DNA of 64,000 nt, taken from assembly GCA_902616715.1 (NCBI GenBank), contig CACMTR010000001.1:248001-312000 (forward strand), in the 5' to 3' direction. The notes under the pieces were generated by a model that made no database searches, was not told the DNA's origin, and worked only from the letters and a program-made list of their open reading frames with translations. Of the stretch, positions 26,708 through 35,099 are shown in pieces (positions within the stretch are counted from its first letter, which is position 1; each line of letters opens with the position of its first letter). The translations under genes and the position numbers were made by a program. The DNA is from an uncultured SAR86 cluster bacterium (GTDB lineage Bacteria > Pseudomonadota > Gammaproteobacteria > Magnimaribacterales > AG-339-G14).

Positions 26708-27411
26708 AAAATTTCTTCATTATTATTTCAATATTTGCCTATGTATCTTGTGCTGATAAAGAAAGTTTTCAAGTAATTTTTCCTGAAAAAGTTTTCGTTG
26801 AATTTAATTGGTGTTCTTATGAAGAAAATAAAGATGCAGAAGATTTAGGAAAGCTTTTTATTGATTATAAAAATTTTTTAGATCCTAATAATTTTTATGC
26901 TTCTTATCTCAATCCTACATTTCAAGTTCAAACATATGATTTTATTTTGATGGAGTCTTTTAAAAATAAAGAAGTTTTTCATTCAAATCTTCAAGATAGA
27001 GAAGGGTTTTTTTATAACAGGTGGAAGACAAATTTTGAACAAACAGCAAAATGTGATGAGCTAAAAAAACAATATTTTTATGAACATACAAATTCAAGTT
27101 TGGAAGCTATTAATAAAAAAGATATTGAATTTAAATTCTCTTTTTGTAAAAAGTTAGATAACGTATCAATTGATCAGCTTATAGATAATTTAGAAATACT
27201 TAAGTTAAACAATATAAAAAATATATTTTTATTAACCCCTGAAATATTAAATGATTATTACGATTACCTTTTCATAATTTCTAGCATCAAAGAAGAAGAA
27301 ATTGAAGAAAATATTCTATCTAATAACATAGGATTTCTAATTAATTGTAATTTAAATTTTAATGATGGAGATTTAAATCAATTACTTTTTGAAAGCTATC
27401 CATTAATTTAG
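26704..27411 (+). CDS. Hypothetical lipoprotein
   Basis: I do not recognise this 235-residue protein. The N-terminus MKNFFIIISIFAYVSCADKE is a short lipoprotein-type signal with a candidate lipid-bearing Cys at 17, so it is probably attached to the inner or outer membrane. The mature part is rich in aromatic and acidic residues and has a few further cysteines (FNWCSYEEN, TAKCDEL, FSFCKKL). No repeat or known motif is visible. It is translationally coupled to nadC (ATGA) and sits 8 bp before recX. Confidence 0.6.
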   Translation: MKNFFIIISIFAYVSCADKESFQVIFPEKVFVEFNWCSYEENKDAEDLGKLFIDYKNFLDPNNFYASYLNPTFQVQTYDFILMESFKNKEVFHSNLQDREGFFYNRWKTNFEQTAKCDELKKQYFYEHTNSSLEAINKKDIEFKFSFCKKLDNVSIDQLIDNLEILKLNNIKNIFLLTPEILNDYYDYLFIISSIKEEEIEENILSNNIGFLINCNLNFNDGDLNQLLFESYPLI

Positions 27412-27419
27412 TAATTTAA

Positions 27420-27869
27420 TTGAAAAAAAAAATTTTAGATAAAGATATAAGACTAAAAATCATGAATGCACTATCTAGAAGGGAGCATTCTGAAAAAGAA
27501 ATTTATTTAAAATTTGTTAATCTTGTAAATTCGAAAGATACTTTACTAGAAGAAATTTTAAAATTAAAGGAAGAGGGATTAATCTCAAATCAAAGGTATG
27601 CAGAGGCTTATATTAGATCACGTTTTCATTCTGGATTCGGACCTATTCGAATTAAATATGAGCTAGAAAAAAAAGGGGTAATTGAAGCGATAATAAAAAC
27701 AGCTTTTCAAGAAACTGATTTGGATTGGGATGATAAACTGAAAAGCGAATTTAAAAAGAAATATGAATCTAACGATATGAAAAGTTCAAATGATAATAAA
27801 ATTTCAAAATTTTTCTTGTACAGGGGTTTTGATCTTGAAAAAATATCAAAACTTATTAAAAACAATTGA
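27420..27869 (+). CDS. recX: Regulatory protein RecX
   Basis: A 149-residue helical-repeat protein that binds and modulates RecA filaments. NALSRREHSEKEIYLKF and LKEEGLISNQRYAEAYIRSRFHSGFGP are the RecX signatures. The track start is TTG at 27420, with an A10 run in codons 2-5; the ATG at 27462 (MNALSRREHS) is a possible later start. No recA is nearby. It ends TTGA with dnaX, whose TTG start overlaps this stop. Confidence 0.88.
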   Translation: MKKKILDKDIRLKIMNALSRREHSEKEIYLKFVNLVNSKDTLLEEILKLKEEGLISNQRYAEAYIRSRFHSGFGPIRIKYELEKKGVIEAIIKTAFQETDLDWDDKLKSEFKKKYESNDMKSSNDNKISKFFLYRGFDLEKISKLIKNN

Positions 27870-29332
27870 GTTATTTAGTTCTAGCAAGAAAATGGAGGCC
27901 AAAAACTTTTTCCGAAGTAGTTGGTCAAGATCACGTAGTTAAAGCTTTACAAAACTCTCTAAAAAATGACTCTAATCATCAGGCATTCCTTTTTACAGGT
28001 ACGAGAGGGGTTGGAAAAACTTCTATAGCAAGAATATTAACAAAAGCTCTAAATTGTGAAAATTTGATAAATGGAGAACCATGTAATAAATGCGATTCTT
28101 GTTTATCTATTAACAATAATTCCTCGATAGATTTTCAAGAGATAGATGCCGCTTCCAGAAGAGGTATTTCTGAGACAAAAGAATTATTAGAAACTATTCC
28201 CTATATGCCTACTTCTTCGAAGTATAAAGTTTATCTAATCGATGAAGTTCATATGCTCACTAAAGAAAGTTTTAATTCCCTCTTAAAAACTCTAGAAGAG
28301 CCTCCTCCACACGTAATATTTATGTTTGCTACAACCGAATTTTCACAAATTCCAGCTACTATTTTATCTAGATGCCTTCAATTGAATTTAAATTCAGTAA
28401 CCATAGAAGATTTAAAAAAACAACTTTCAATAATTTTTAGTAAAGAAAAAGTAAAATATGAAGATTCTGCTTTAACATTAATTTCTGAAGCTGCTAATGG
28501 CAGTATAAGAGACGCTTTGACAATCTCTGAAAAGATTATCTCTTTTTCTGAAAAAAATATTAATAGTTCCGTAGTTAGAGAGATTTTAGGAATTCCAGAT
28601 GATGAACTAATACAAGGAATCTTAAAAAATCTCAAAGACAAAAATACTGAAGAACTATTTAAGATTCTTGACGAGATTAATAATGATTCTTCAGTCAAAA
28701 GTATATTTATTGATTTAATGGAACTAATAAAAAACATTTCATTAGCTCAATTTAAAAAAGTTAATGATTGTCCATATGATTCTGCTCTGTTAGAAATTGA
28801 TCCAGGAACGTTACAAATTTTTTATCAATTATGCTTAGTTAATATGGAATATATTGATGATTCTCCGGATCCAAAGGGACTCTTGGAAATGACTCTTTTA
28901 AAAATGCTTGCCTTCGATATTGAAGAAAAAAAAAATCTGAAAACAAACAAAACGCCAAATAATTTTGATTGGCCACATGTTTTAACTGAATTGGAATTAA
29001 ATAAAGTTTTTTCACAACATTTGATGCAAAGTAATGGTTTTTTAAAACAAAAAGATTTCGTTTTGTCACTACCTAAAGAAAAAAAAGCTTTGATAAACGA
29101 TAAAAATATAAAGGATTTGGAATTAAAATTGAGAGTTTTCCTTTCTGTTGAAGATTTAAAAGTAACAGTGAATACCGACTATGATGCTTCTCATTCCCCC
29201 TTGAGTTTAAAGGAAGAGAAACTAAAGAAAACTAATGAAATTATTGAAGAAAAAATTACAAATAGTAAGTCTTATAAAAAAATAGTAAGTGAGTTAAATC
29301 CCAAGATTAAAAATTTTGATAACTCAAAATGA
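27866..29332 (+). CDS. dnaX: DNA polymerase III subunits gamma/tau
   Basis: The clamp-loader ATPase, 488 residues. The start is TTG overlapping the recX stop (TTGA); SYLVLARKWRPKTFSEVVGQ is the standard N-terminus. Walker A GTRGVGKT is at 45-52, the zinc cysteines 64, 73, 76 and 79 coincide with those of E. coli, and the Walker B/DEAH-like block is YLIDEVHMLTKESFNSLLKTLEEPP. The C-terminal tau extension is short (E. coli tau has 643 residues). An A10 run at codons 354-357 could yield a shorter gamma form. recR follows with a 4-bp overlap. Confidence 0.95.
   Translation: MSYLVLARKWRPKTFSEVVGQDHVVKALQNSLKNDSNHQAFLFTGTRGVGKTSIARILTKALNCENLINGEPCNKCDSCLSINNNSSIDFQEIDAASRRGISETKELLETIPYMPTSSKYKVYLIDEVHMLTKESFNSLLKTLEEPPPHVIFMFATTEFSQIPATILSRCLQLNLNSVTIEDLKKQLSIIFSKEKVKYEDSALTLISEAANGSIRDALTISEKIISFSEKNINSSVVREILGIPDDELIQGILKNLKDKNTEELFKILDEINNDSSVKSIFIDLMELIKNISLAQFKKVNDCPYDSALLEIDPGTLQIFYQLCLVNMEYIDDSPDPKGLLEMTLLKMLAFDIEEKKNLKTNKTPNNFDWPHVLTELELNKVFSQHLMQSNGFLKQKDFVLSLPKEKKALINDKNIKDLELKLRVFLSVEDLKVTVNTDYDASHSPLSLKEEKLKKTNEIIEEKITNSKSYKKIVSELNPKIKNFDNSK
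28926..28935 (+). other. A10 slippery tract in dnaX (candidate gamma-generating site)
   Basis: Ten consecutive A residues cover the end of codon 354 to part of codon 357 (GAA GAA AAA AAA AAT). A -1 shift after codon 356 adds nine residues and stops at TAA 28960-28962, giving about 365 residues. A +1 shift reads ATC TGA and stops at once, giving about 357. Both lengths are close to the end of clamp-loader domain III, where gamma proteins end. No clear downstream stimulatory hairpin was seen. Confidence 0.5.
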
Positions 29333-29931
29333 AAGTTAGTAAAAATATTGAAAATTTAATGTCTTCACTTCAGATTTTACCTGGAGTAGGTCCAAAAACA
29401 GCTAAGCGCCTATCTTTGTTTCTATTGGGGGAAAACAAAGAAGGAGCTAAAAATTTATCTTCTTCAATCGATAGTGCTCTTAGTTCTGTAAAACATTGCA
29501 AGATTTGCGGCGTACTGAACGATTTAGATGAGTGCGCAATTTGTACAGATTTATCTAGAGACGAAAAATATTTATGTATAGTTGAATCGACTTCAGACTT
29601 ATTTGCCATCGAAGAGACTAATGAATTTCAAGGCAAATACTTTGTTTTAAATGGTCTTCTATCACCTATAGACGGAATTGGCCCTGATGAATTGAAAATA
29701 AAGAAATTACTTAACTTGTGTACGCAAAGAGAAATAAAAGAGGTTATCATTGCTTTAAACTCTACTTTAGAAGGTGAAGCTACAAGCTATTTTCTTTTAG
29801 AGAACTTAAAAGAAATGAATATTAAAGTTACTAAACTTGCAGAAGGAGTTCCAGCTGGAGGAGACTTAGATTATGTTGATAACAATACCCTTAAAAGAGC
29901 TTTTTCTTGGAGAAGGGAATTGGGAGATTAA
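29329..29931 (+). CDS. recR: Recombination protein RecR
   Basis: A 200-residue RecFOR pathway protein. LQILPGVGPKTAKRLSLFLL is the helix-hairpin-helix, CKICGVLNDLDECAICTD the zinc finger, LCIVESTSDLFAIEET the Toprim entry, and LAEGVPAGGDLDYVDNNTL the C-terminal Walker-B-like block. It helps load RecA at gaps. In most Gammaproteobacteria ybaB lies between dnaX and recR; here recR starts 4 bp inside dnaX and ybaB is missing from this spot. Confidence 0.95.
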   Translation: MKVSKNIENLMSSLQILPGVGPKTAKRLSLFLLGENKEGAKNLSSSIDSALSSVKHCKICGVLNDLDECAICTDLSRDEKYLCIVESTSDLFAIEETNEFQGKYFVLNGLLSPIDGIGPDELKIKKLLNLCTQREIKEVIIALNSTLEGEATSYFLLENLKEMNIKVTKLAEGVPAGGDLDYVDNNTLKRAFSWRRELGD

Positions 29932-29940
29932 TTATTAGTT

Positions 29941-30507
29941 ATGGCAATTAAATCTGATAAGTGGATAAAAACTAAAGCGCTCGAATCGGGAATGATTAAA
30001 CCTTTCCAGCCTAATCAAGTTAAGCAAAATGAATCTGAAAAATTGATATCTTATGGGTTATCTAGCTATGGTTATGACGTAAGATGCTCGGAAGATTTTA
30101 AAATTTTTACGAATATTAAATCAGCTACTGTAGATCCTAAAAGTTTTGATCCAGATAGCTTTGTCGACTATAAAGGGGCAGAGTGTATTATCCCCCCGAA
30201 TTCTTTTGCTCTTGCGAGTACCATTGAGTACTTTAAAATTCCAAGAAATGTTTTGACAATTTGTTTGGGGAAGTCAACTTATGCTCGATGCGGAATTATT
30301 GTTAATGTAACTCCTTTGGAACCCGAATGGGAGGGTCATGTGACTTTAGAATTTTCTAATACCACAAGTTTGCCAGCCAAGATTTATGCAAATGAAGGAG
30401 TTGCTCAAATGCTATTCTTCGAATCGGACGAGGATTGTGAAGTAAGTTACAAAGATAGAGGTGGGAAATACCAAGGACAAAAAGGAGTCACTCTGCCGAA
30501 GGCATAG
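29941..30507 (+). CDS. dcd: dCTP deaminase
   Basis: Makes dUTP from dCTP for thymidylate synthesis. 188 residues. [46 protein letters not shown] (with the catalytic Glu) and the C-terminal [14 protein letters not shown] lid are complete. It is the last gene of the nadA-dcd run and overlaps the convergent DUF3108 gene by 20 bp. Confidence 0.95.
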   Translation: MAIKSDKWIKTKALESGMIKPFQPNQVKQNESEKLISYGLSSYGYDVRCSEDFKIFTNIKSATVDPKSFDPDSFVDYKGAECIIPPNSFALASTIEYFKIPRNVLTICLGKSTYARCGIIVNVTPLEPEWEGHVTLEFSNTTSLPAKIYANEGVAQMLFFESDEDCEVSYKDRGGKYQGQKGVTLPKA

Positions 30508-31159
30508 ATTCAACTAATCTCCAGGTTGCCGTTCTAGGACCAAAATCGTTAAAAATCTTAAAGGTTGTTAAAAAATCATCTTCTTTAAACCACAAATAAT
30601 ATTCTTTATCATCATCTCTAATTTCAGAAATTTTATAAGAAGGGAAGGATTCGTCCTCTTCATTATTAAAGTCAGAAAGAAACTTTTTTGTTTTAATCTT
30701 ACCTTTGTCCAAGAATAAGTATTCTTTTGATAAGGGAAGGGAATCAGAGGTTAAATCAAATTTTAGTTGAAGCTGTAAACTTAAATTTCCATAAACTGGT
30801 TCATTAAAATTGAATTTTCCTGTTTTTTTGTTGAAAGTAAATTCAACTTCTTTATTTTCGTAATTTAATTTAAAAGTTTGATTTTCTTTTCTTAAACCTC
30901 CAAAAGCACGAAGATTCTTTTCTATTTCCGTTACGTATATCTGTCTATTTTCAATAAAAAAAATGGATCTCTGTGAGAAATTGAATAATGAATGCTTAGC
31001 TTTAGATTCCATTAACCAATATTTTTCATCAAGTTTTTTTAAGGTTTCAATTACTTCAGCGCCGTCAGTTGAATAAAAATTCTCATATTCTCTGAGGGTA
31101 AAACTGTTCATAGTCAAGGATAAGACTAAGAGAAAGCTAGAAAATAAACTCTTTACCAT
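30488..31159 (-). CDS. DUF3108 domain protein (exported, unknown function)
   Basis: A 223-residue protein with an N-terminal signal-type segment ([19 protein letters not shown]) and a beta-rich body. Its place directly after purN, overlapping by 23 bp, and its general pattern ([52 protein letters not shown]) fit the DUF3108 proteins that accompany purMN in Gammaproteobacteria. The function of the family is not known; a periplasmic or envelope location is likely. Confidence 0.65.
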   Translation of the reverse strand: MVKSLFSSFLLVLSLTMNSFTLREYENFYSTDGAEVIETLKKLDEKYWLMESKAKHSLFNFSQRSIFFIENRQIYVTEIEKNLRAFGGLRKENQTFKLNYENKEVEFTFNKKTGKFNFNEPVYGNLSLQLQLKFDLTSDSLPLSKEYLFLDKGKIKTKKFLSDFNNEEDESFPSYKISEIRDDDKEYYLWFKEDDFLTTFKIFNDFGPRTATWRLVESMPSAE

Positions 31160-31781
31160 TTATATAGTTTTGTCCCCTGATAGTAAGACTTCTATCGATA
31201 AACTTAATTTCACCATTTTTGATTAGACTACAGATTAAAGGTAAAAGTTTGTGTTCTAATTCATGAACTTTTTGTTCTAATAATTCTAAATCATAATTTT
31301 TGACCTCAAACTTGCTGAAGCCAATTATTTGCCCAGTATCGAGTCCAGAATCAACAAAATGAACCGTAGCCCCATGATAGATTTCTTTATTTTTTATGAC
31401 CTTTGCATGAGTATTCAATCCAGGATATTTCGGTAATAAAGAAGGGTGAAGATTTATAATCTTACCTTCATATTCTTTAATAAATTTTTTGCTAAGAATT
31501 CTCATATAACCAGCTAAAACTAAAAGATTAAAATCAAACATTTTTAACTTATTTATAATTGCTTCATCGAAATCTTCTCTTGAACTAAATTCATTTGGAT
31601 CAAGAATAAAAAATGGAATATTATTTTTTTCTGCTCTTTTTAGCGCAAGAGCATCTTTGTTATTAGAAAATACAACTGCAATATCCAAAGAATGTTCGTT
31701 TTTTATTTTATTTGTATCAATTAAACTTTGAAGATTTGATCCATTACCAGATACAAAAACAGCAATCTTAAATGAGCTCAT
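31137..31781 (-). CDS. purN: Phosphoribosylglycinamide formyltransferase
   Basis: Third step of purine synthesis, using 10-formyl-THF. 214 residues. IAVFVSGNGSNLQSLID is the phosphate-binding start, LAGYMRILS and KIINLHPSLLPKYPGLNTH carry the catalytic Asn and His, and HFVDSGLDTGQII the catalytic Asp. It follows purM by 7 bp on the minus strand and overlaps the DUF3108 gene. The folate it uses depends on FolD, whose gene lies at 60.2 kb. Confidence 0.95.
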   Translation of the reverse strand: MSSFKIAVFVSGNGSNLQSLIDTNKIKNEHSLDIAVVFSNNKDALALKRAEKNNIPFFILDPNEFSSREDFDEAIINKLKMFDFNLLVLAGYMRILSKKFIKEYEGKIINLHPSLLPKYPGLNTHAKVIKNKEIYHGATVHFVDSGLDTGQIIGFSKFEVKNYDLELLEQKVHELEHKLLPLICSLIKNGEIKFIDRSLTIRGQNYINGKEFIF

Positions 31782-31788
31782 AAAAAAA

Positions 31789-32826
31789 TTAGATAATCAG
31801 CATTTCCGATTTGTCAGAAGCCTTTTTCACTTTTCCAATAATTTTAAATTTTTGTTTTAACTTTTTTAGTGATTTAAAAACTTCTTTTGCATCGTCTCTA
31901 TCAACAACCAGAACCATTCCGTATCCACAATTGAAGGTTTTCAGCATATCCTTTTCAGTTAAATTGGCTTGTTTCATCAAATAACTAAAAAGTTTTTTGT
32001 TGAAAGAAAATAAACTTTTTCGCTCCAGTAAAAAACTATATTTCTTATTTAAAATTCTTTCTAAATTTCCTAAAAGCCCTCCACCTGTTATATGAGCCAT
32101 AGCTTTGATATTTACTTTTTTAGATATTAATTGAATTTCTTTCACGTAAATTTTTGTTGGTTCTAATAAAATTTTACCTAGAGAATTTGCTCCTAATTTT
32201 CTTTTTAAATTAATTTTTTTTCTTCTCAATAACTCTCTTATTAGGGAATAGCCATTTGAGTGTAAACCTGATGATTTTAAACCTATAAGAAGGTCGCCAT
32301 CTTTAAAATTATTTTTTTTTAAATCTTGTTTTTCTATTACTCCAACAGAAAAACCTGCTAGGTCATATTTTCCTTTTGGGAAATTTTTAGGATGTTCTGC
32401 AGTCTCTCCTCCAATTAAAGAGCAATTAGAAATCATACAACCCTTTGAAATACCTGAAATTATGTCTCTTGATTTTTTTAGATCAATTTTATCTGTAACT
32501 AGATAATCTAGAAAAAATAAAGGTTCTGCACCAGAGGTTATCAAATCGTTTACACACATCGCTACCAAGTCTATTCCTATAGATTTATGATTATCCATTA
32601 ACTCAGCAATTTCTATTTTTGTTCCAACACCGTCGGTAGAGCTAACCAAAATAGGATTTTTATAATTTTTCGGAATATCAAAAAGAGACGAAAATCCACC
32701 AATTTCATTAATAACTTCTTTTCTAAAAGTTTTCTTTGCTAATGGTTTTATTGTTTCTACGAGCTTTTCTCCAAGGACAATATCTACTCCGGAGGATTTA
32801 TATGAAATTTTTTTTCGTGAAGACAA
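31789..32826 (-). CDS. purM: Phosphoribosylformylglycinamidine cyclo-ligase
   Basis: Fifth step of purine synthesis (FGAM to AIR). 345 residues. SYKSSGVDIVLGEKLVE, VSSTDGVGTKIEIAELM, MCVNDLITSGAEPLFFLDYL, LIGGETAEHP and AHITGGGLLGNLERIL are all family blocks. It is first in the purM-purN-DUF3108 operon and divergent from the DUF2066 gene with a 45-bp gap, as in other Gammaproteobacteria. The C-terminus is rich in lysine. Confidence 0.95.
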   Translation of the reverse strand: MSSRKKISYKSSGVDIVLGEKLVETIKPLAKKTFRKEVINEIGGFSSLFDIPKNYKNPILVSSTDGVGTKIEIAELMDNHKSIGIDLVAMCVNDLITSGAEPLFFLDYLVTDKIDLKKSRDIISGISKGCMISNCSLIGGETAEHPKNFPKGKYDLAGFSVGVIEKQDLKKNNFKDGDLLIGLKSSGLHSNGYSLIRELLRRKKINLKRKLGANSLGKILLEPTKIYVKEIQLISKKVNIKAMAHITGGGLLGNLERILNKKYSFLLERKSLFSFNKKLFSYLMKQANLTEKDMLKTFNCGYGMVLVVDRDDAKEVFKSLKKLKQKFKIIGKVKKASDKSEMLII

Positions 32827-32871
32827 TATATTTAACTTAGAGAATATTTAAATATTATAATTGAATGTAGA

Positions 32872-33873
32872 ATGATTCGATTAATTTTTTCTTTCAAATT
32901 TATTTTTCTTTTTAGTTTTTTTTCAAATCTTTATTTTGCAGCTTTGCCTGACAAACATGAATTTGTAATTGAAATAAACAAACAAAATGAAAACACCTTT
33001 TTAAACCAAGCTTTACAAAATTCCATACTTAAAATTTTGGGAAACTACGATACTTATTCTAAAAAAGAAAATTTTTTTAATACTCTTGATCCGAAAGATT
33101 TTATAAATGAATTCGGATCATTTAATGATAAAAATTCATCTTTCTCAAAAATAATAATAGATGCAAGATCTCTTAGAAATTTTTTAGTTACTAATGGCTT
33201 TGATGTCTCCTCAGAAGTAAAAATTGAACTCATAGGATGGATTTTATGTGATACCAATCTAGATTCCTTGGATCTTTATCAAAGAACGAAGCAAAAATGC
33301 GAGCAAATTAAAAAGAATCTCAAAAATATTTCTAAAGAAAGAAATACCGATTTATTTTTTCCTATACTTGACGCAGAAGATTTAATATCTTTCAAGATTA
33401 AAAAAGAAGAAAATGACTTAGATTTTGTATATTTGAGTAACAGATATAATGCAGATAGTTTTTTTTATTGTAGATTATCTGCCGAGGATGAAAATTGTTA
33501 TCTACCTGATAATAATTTATCCGAAAGAGATTTAAATTTTTCAATAAAATTAAAACCTGATTTCGCTATACATAAATTAATTGATAGCGTTTTATCTGAT
33601 CAAACTTTAGAAATAAATTCTCTAAAACCTAAGCCATTTACTATAAATATAAAAAATATATCTTCTTTAGAAGATTATAAATATGTATTAAAAGAAGTAG
33701 AAAAAATTATTATTTTCTCTGATATTGCACCCTTTACATTGTCAGGAAATGAACTGAGCCTAAGTGCGTCATTAATTGGAAATTTCGACCAATTAAATAA
33801 ACTTTTTGTAGATTATCCTTTTTTTATTTTGGAAGATGCTAATGAAGAAAGTATTTCTTTAATTTACAATTAA
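32872..33873 (+). CDS. DUF2066 domain protein (exported, unknown function)
   Basis: A 333-residue protein with an N-terminal signal peptide (LIFSFKFIFLFSFFSNLYFAALP). Assignment to DUF2066 rests on position (opposite purM, upstream of hda) and overall form: an exported protein with an early FVIEINKQNENTFLNQALQNSILKILG segment like the family's N-terminal helix. Function of the family is unknown. The next gene begins 2 bp after its stop. Confidence 0.6.
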   Translation: MIRLIFSFKFIFLFSFFSNLYFAALPDKHEFVIEINKQNENTFLNQALQNSILKILGNYDTYSKKENFFNTLDPKDFINEFGSFNDKNSSFSKIIIDARSLRNFLVTNGFDVSSEVKIELIGWILCDTNLDSLDLYQRTKQKCEQIKKNLKNISKERNTDLFFPILDAEDLISFKIKKEENDLDFVYLSNRYNADSFFYCRLSAEDENCYLPDNNLSERDLNFSIKLKPDFAIHKLIDSVLSDQTLEINSLKPKPFTINIKNISSLEDYKYVLKEVEKIIIFSDIAPFTLSGNELSLSASLIGNFDQLNKLFVDYPFFILEDANEESISLIYN

Positions 33874-33875
33874 AA

Positions 33876-34421
33876 ATGATTTATTTCTTGCCTAATTTAT
33901 TAACAATTTTTAGATTTTTTTTAGTTTATCCAGTTGTAATATGTATTTTTGAAAATCAATTTATTTTTGCGATAGGTTTTTTTGTTTTGGCGGGTATATC
34001 TGATTTTCTTGATGGTTATTTAGCAAGGAAATTAAATGCTACGTCGGAGTTTGGCATGATCGCTGATCCTATAGCAGATAAAACTCTAATCATTAGTACT
34101 TTAATATCTTTGTCAATAGTTGGTGAGATCGATCTTTGGCTTGCGTATATGATCTTAGGCAGAGACATGATAGCTGTTGTTGGTTTTATATTGGCTTCAA
34201 TTTTACTAAGTCCTTATAAAGTAAAAACTCATTTTTCTGGAAAAGCTTACACAGCTTTTTTGTTGATATTTTTAGGAATCACAATTTTAGCTTCTGCTGA
34301 AATTTTTTCTAATCAACTTTTTGATATTCTAATTATCTCATTATTAATATTTTCTATTTTTTTTAGTCTACTAGATTACTTTAGAGATCCTGGGGCTAGA
34401 TTATTTAAAAAAGTTTTTTGA
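33876..34421 (+). CDS. CDP-alcohol phosphatidyltransferase family protein (PgsA-like)
   Basis: A 181-residue membrane enzyme of phospholipid synthesis. The signature D-G-x2-A-R-x8-G-x3-D-x3-D is complete in DFLDGYLARKLNATSEFGMI and ADPIADK. The N-terminus YFLPNLLTIFRFFLVYPVV resembles phosphatidylglycerophosphate synthase, and the size fits PgsA, but other CDP-alcohol enzymes or cardiolipin synthases of this fold are possible. It lies between DUF2066 and hda with 2-3 bp gaps, so it is in that operon. Confidence 0.82.
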   Translation: MIYFLPNLLTIFRFFLVYPVVICIFENQFIFAIGFFVLAGISDFLDGYLARKLNATSEFGMIADPIADKTLIISTLISLSIVGEIDLWLAYMILGRDMIAVVGFILASILLSPYKVKTHFSGKAYTAFLLIFLGITILASAEIFSNQLFDILIISLLIFSIFFSLLDYFRDPGARLFKKVF

Positions 34422-34424
34422 GAC

Positions 34425-35099
34425 ATGAAGCAACAAAGTTTAAATTTAAAATTTCAAGAACATATCTATTTACAAGATATGCAAGCGTGTAGTTTTTTTG
34501 AGGAGATATTTGCTAGATGTAAAAATTTTATTGATGGAGACGGCCATTCGATGATCTTGATGGGTAAAGAAGACATGGCTAAATCCTTTTTTTTCTATGC
34601 TCTTTATAACCATCTAAAAAAAAATAACAATTGTTATTTTGAATCTATTAAACGAAATAGTGATTTATCATTTTGTGAAGATCTTAATGAAGACATTATT
34701 TTTTTGGATTCTTATAACTCTATATATGGTTCGAAAAACGGAGAAATTTGGTTATTTAGACTTTTTAATGAATCCAAACAGAAAAATGCAAAAGTCTTAT
34801 TCAATAATTCTTTTCACGATGAACAAATTCCTAACTTAAAGGATTTAGAATCTAGAATGTCTTCAAGTTTATTAATTAATTTTCCAATCTTATCTGATGA
34901 AGACAAAAAAATAATTATTTTAAATTTTTTAAAAAATAGAGGTCTTATTTTATCTGATCAATCAATAGAATTTATTTTAAGCAGATACTCTAGAAGTCTT
35001 GATAATTTAATAGAGCTTTATATCAAGTTAGACAAAATATCCTTGGTAGAAAAGAAAAACATTACTATTCCGTTAATAAAAAAAACTATTGATCTCTAA
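34425..35099 (+). CDS. hda: DnaA regulatory inactivator Hda-like AAA+ protein
   Basis: A 224-residue DnaA-like ATPase without the DNA-binding domain. The N-terminal KQQSLNLKF resembles the clamp-binding peptide at the start of Hda. The Walker A position is degenerate (MGKEDMAKS), as often in Hda, and IIFLDSYN takes the Walker B place. The C-terminal lid region (LNFLKNRGLILSDQSIEFIL) is typical. With the clamp it stimulates ATP hydrolysis by DnaA to block re-initiation. Position after DUF2066 supports the call. Confidence 0.78.
   Translation: MKQQSLNLKFQEHIYLQDMQACSFFEEIFARCKNFIDGDGHSMILMGKEDMAKSFFFYALYNHLKKNNNCYFESIKRNSDLSFCEDLNEDIIFLDSYNSIYGSKNGEIWLFRLFNESKQKNAKVLFNNSFHDEQIPNLKDLESRMSSSLLINFPILSDEDKKIIILNFLKNRGLILSDQSIEFILSRYSRSLDNLIELYIKLDKISLVEKKNITIPLIKKTIDL

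Noticed and set aside
27423-27432. A second A10 run at the start of recX as another slippage site
   Set aside because: It sits in codons 2-5 of the TTG-started frame, where a shift would only destroy the protein; no useful product is predicted. It may even lie upstream of the real start.
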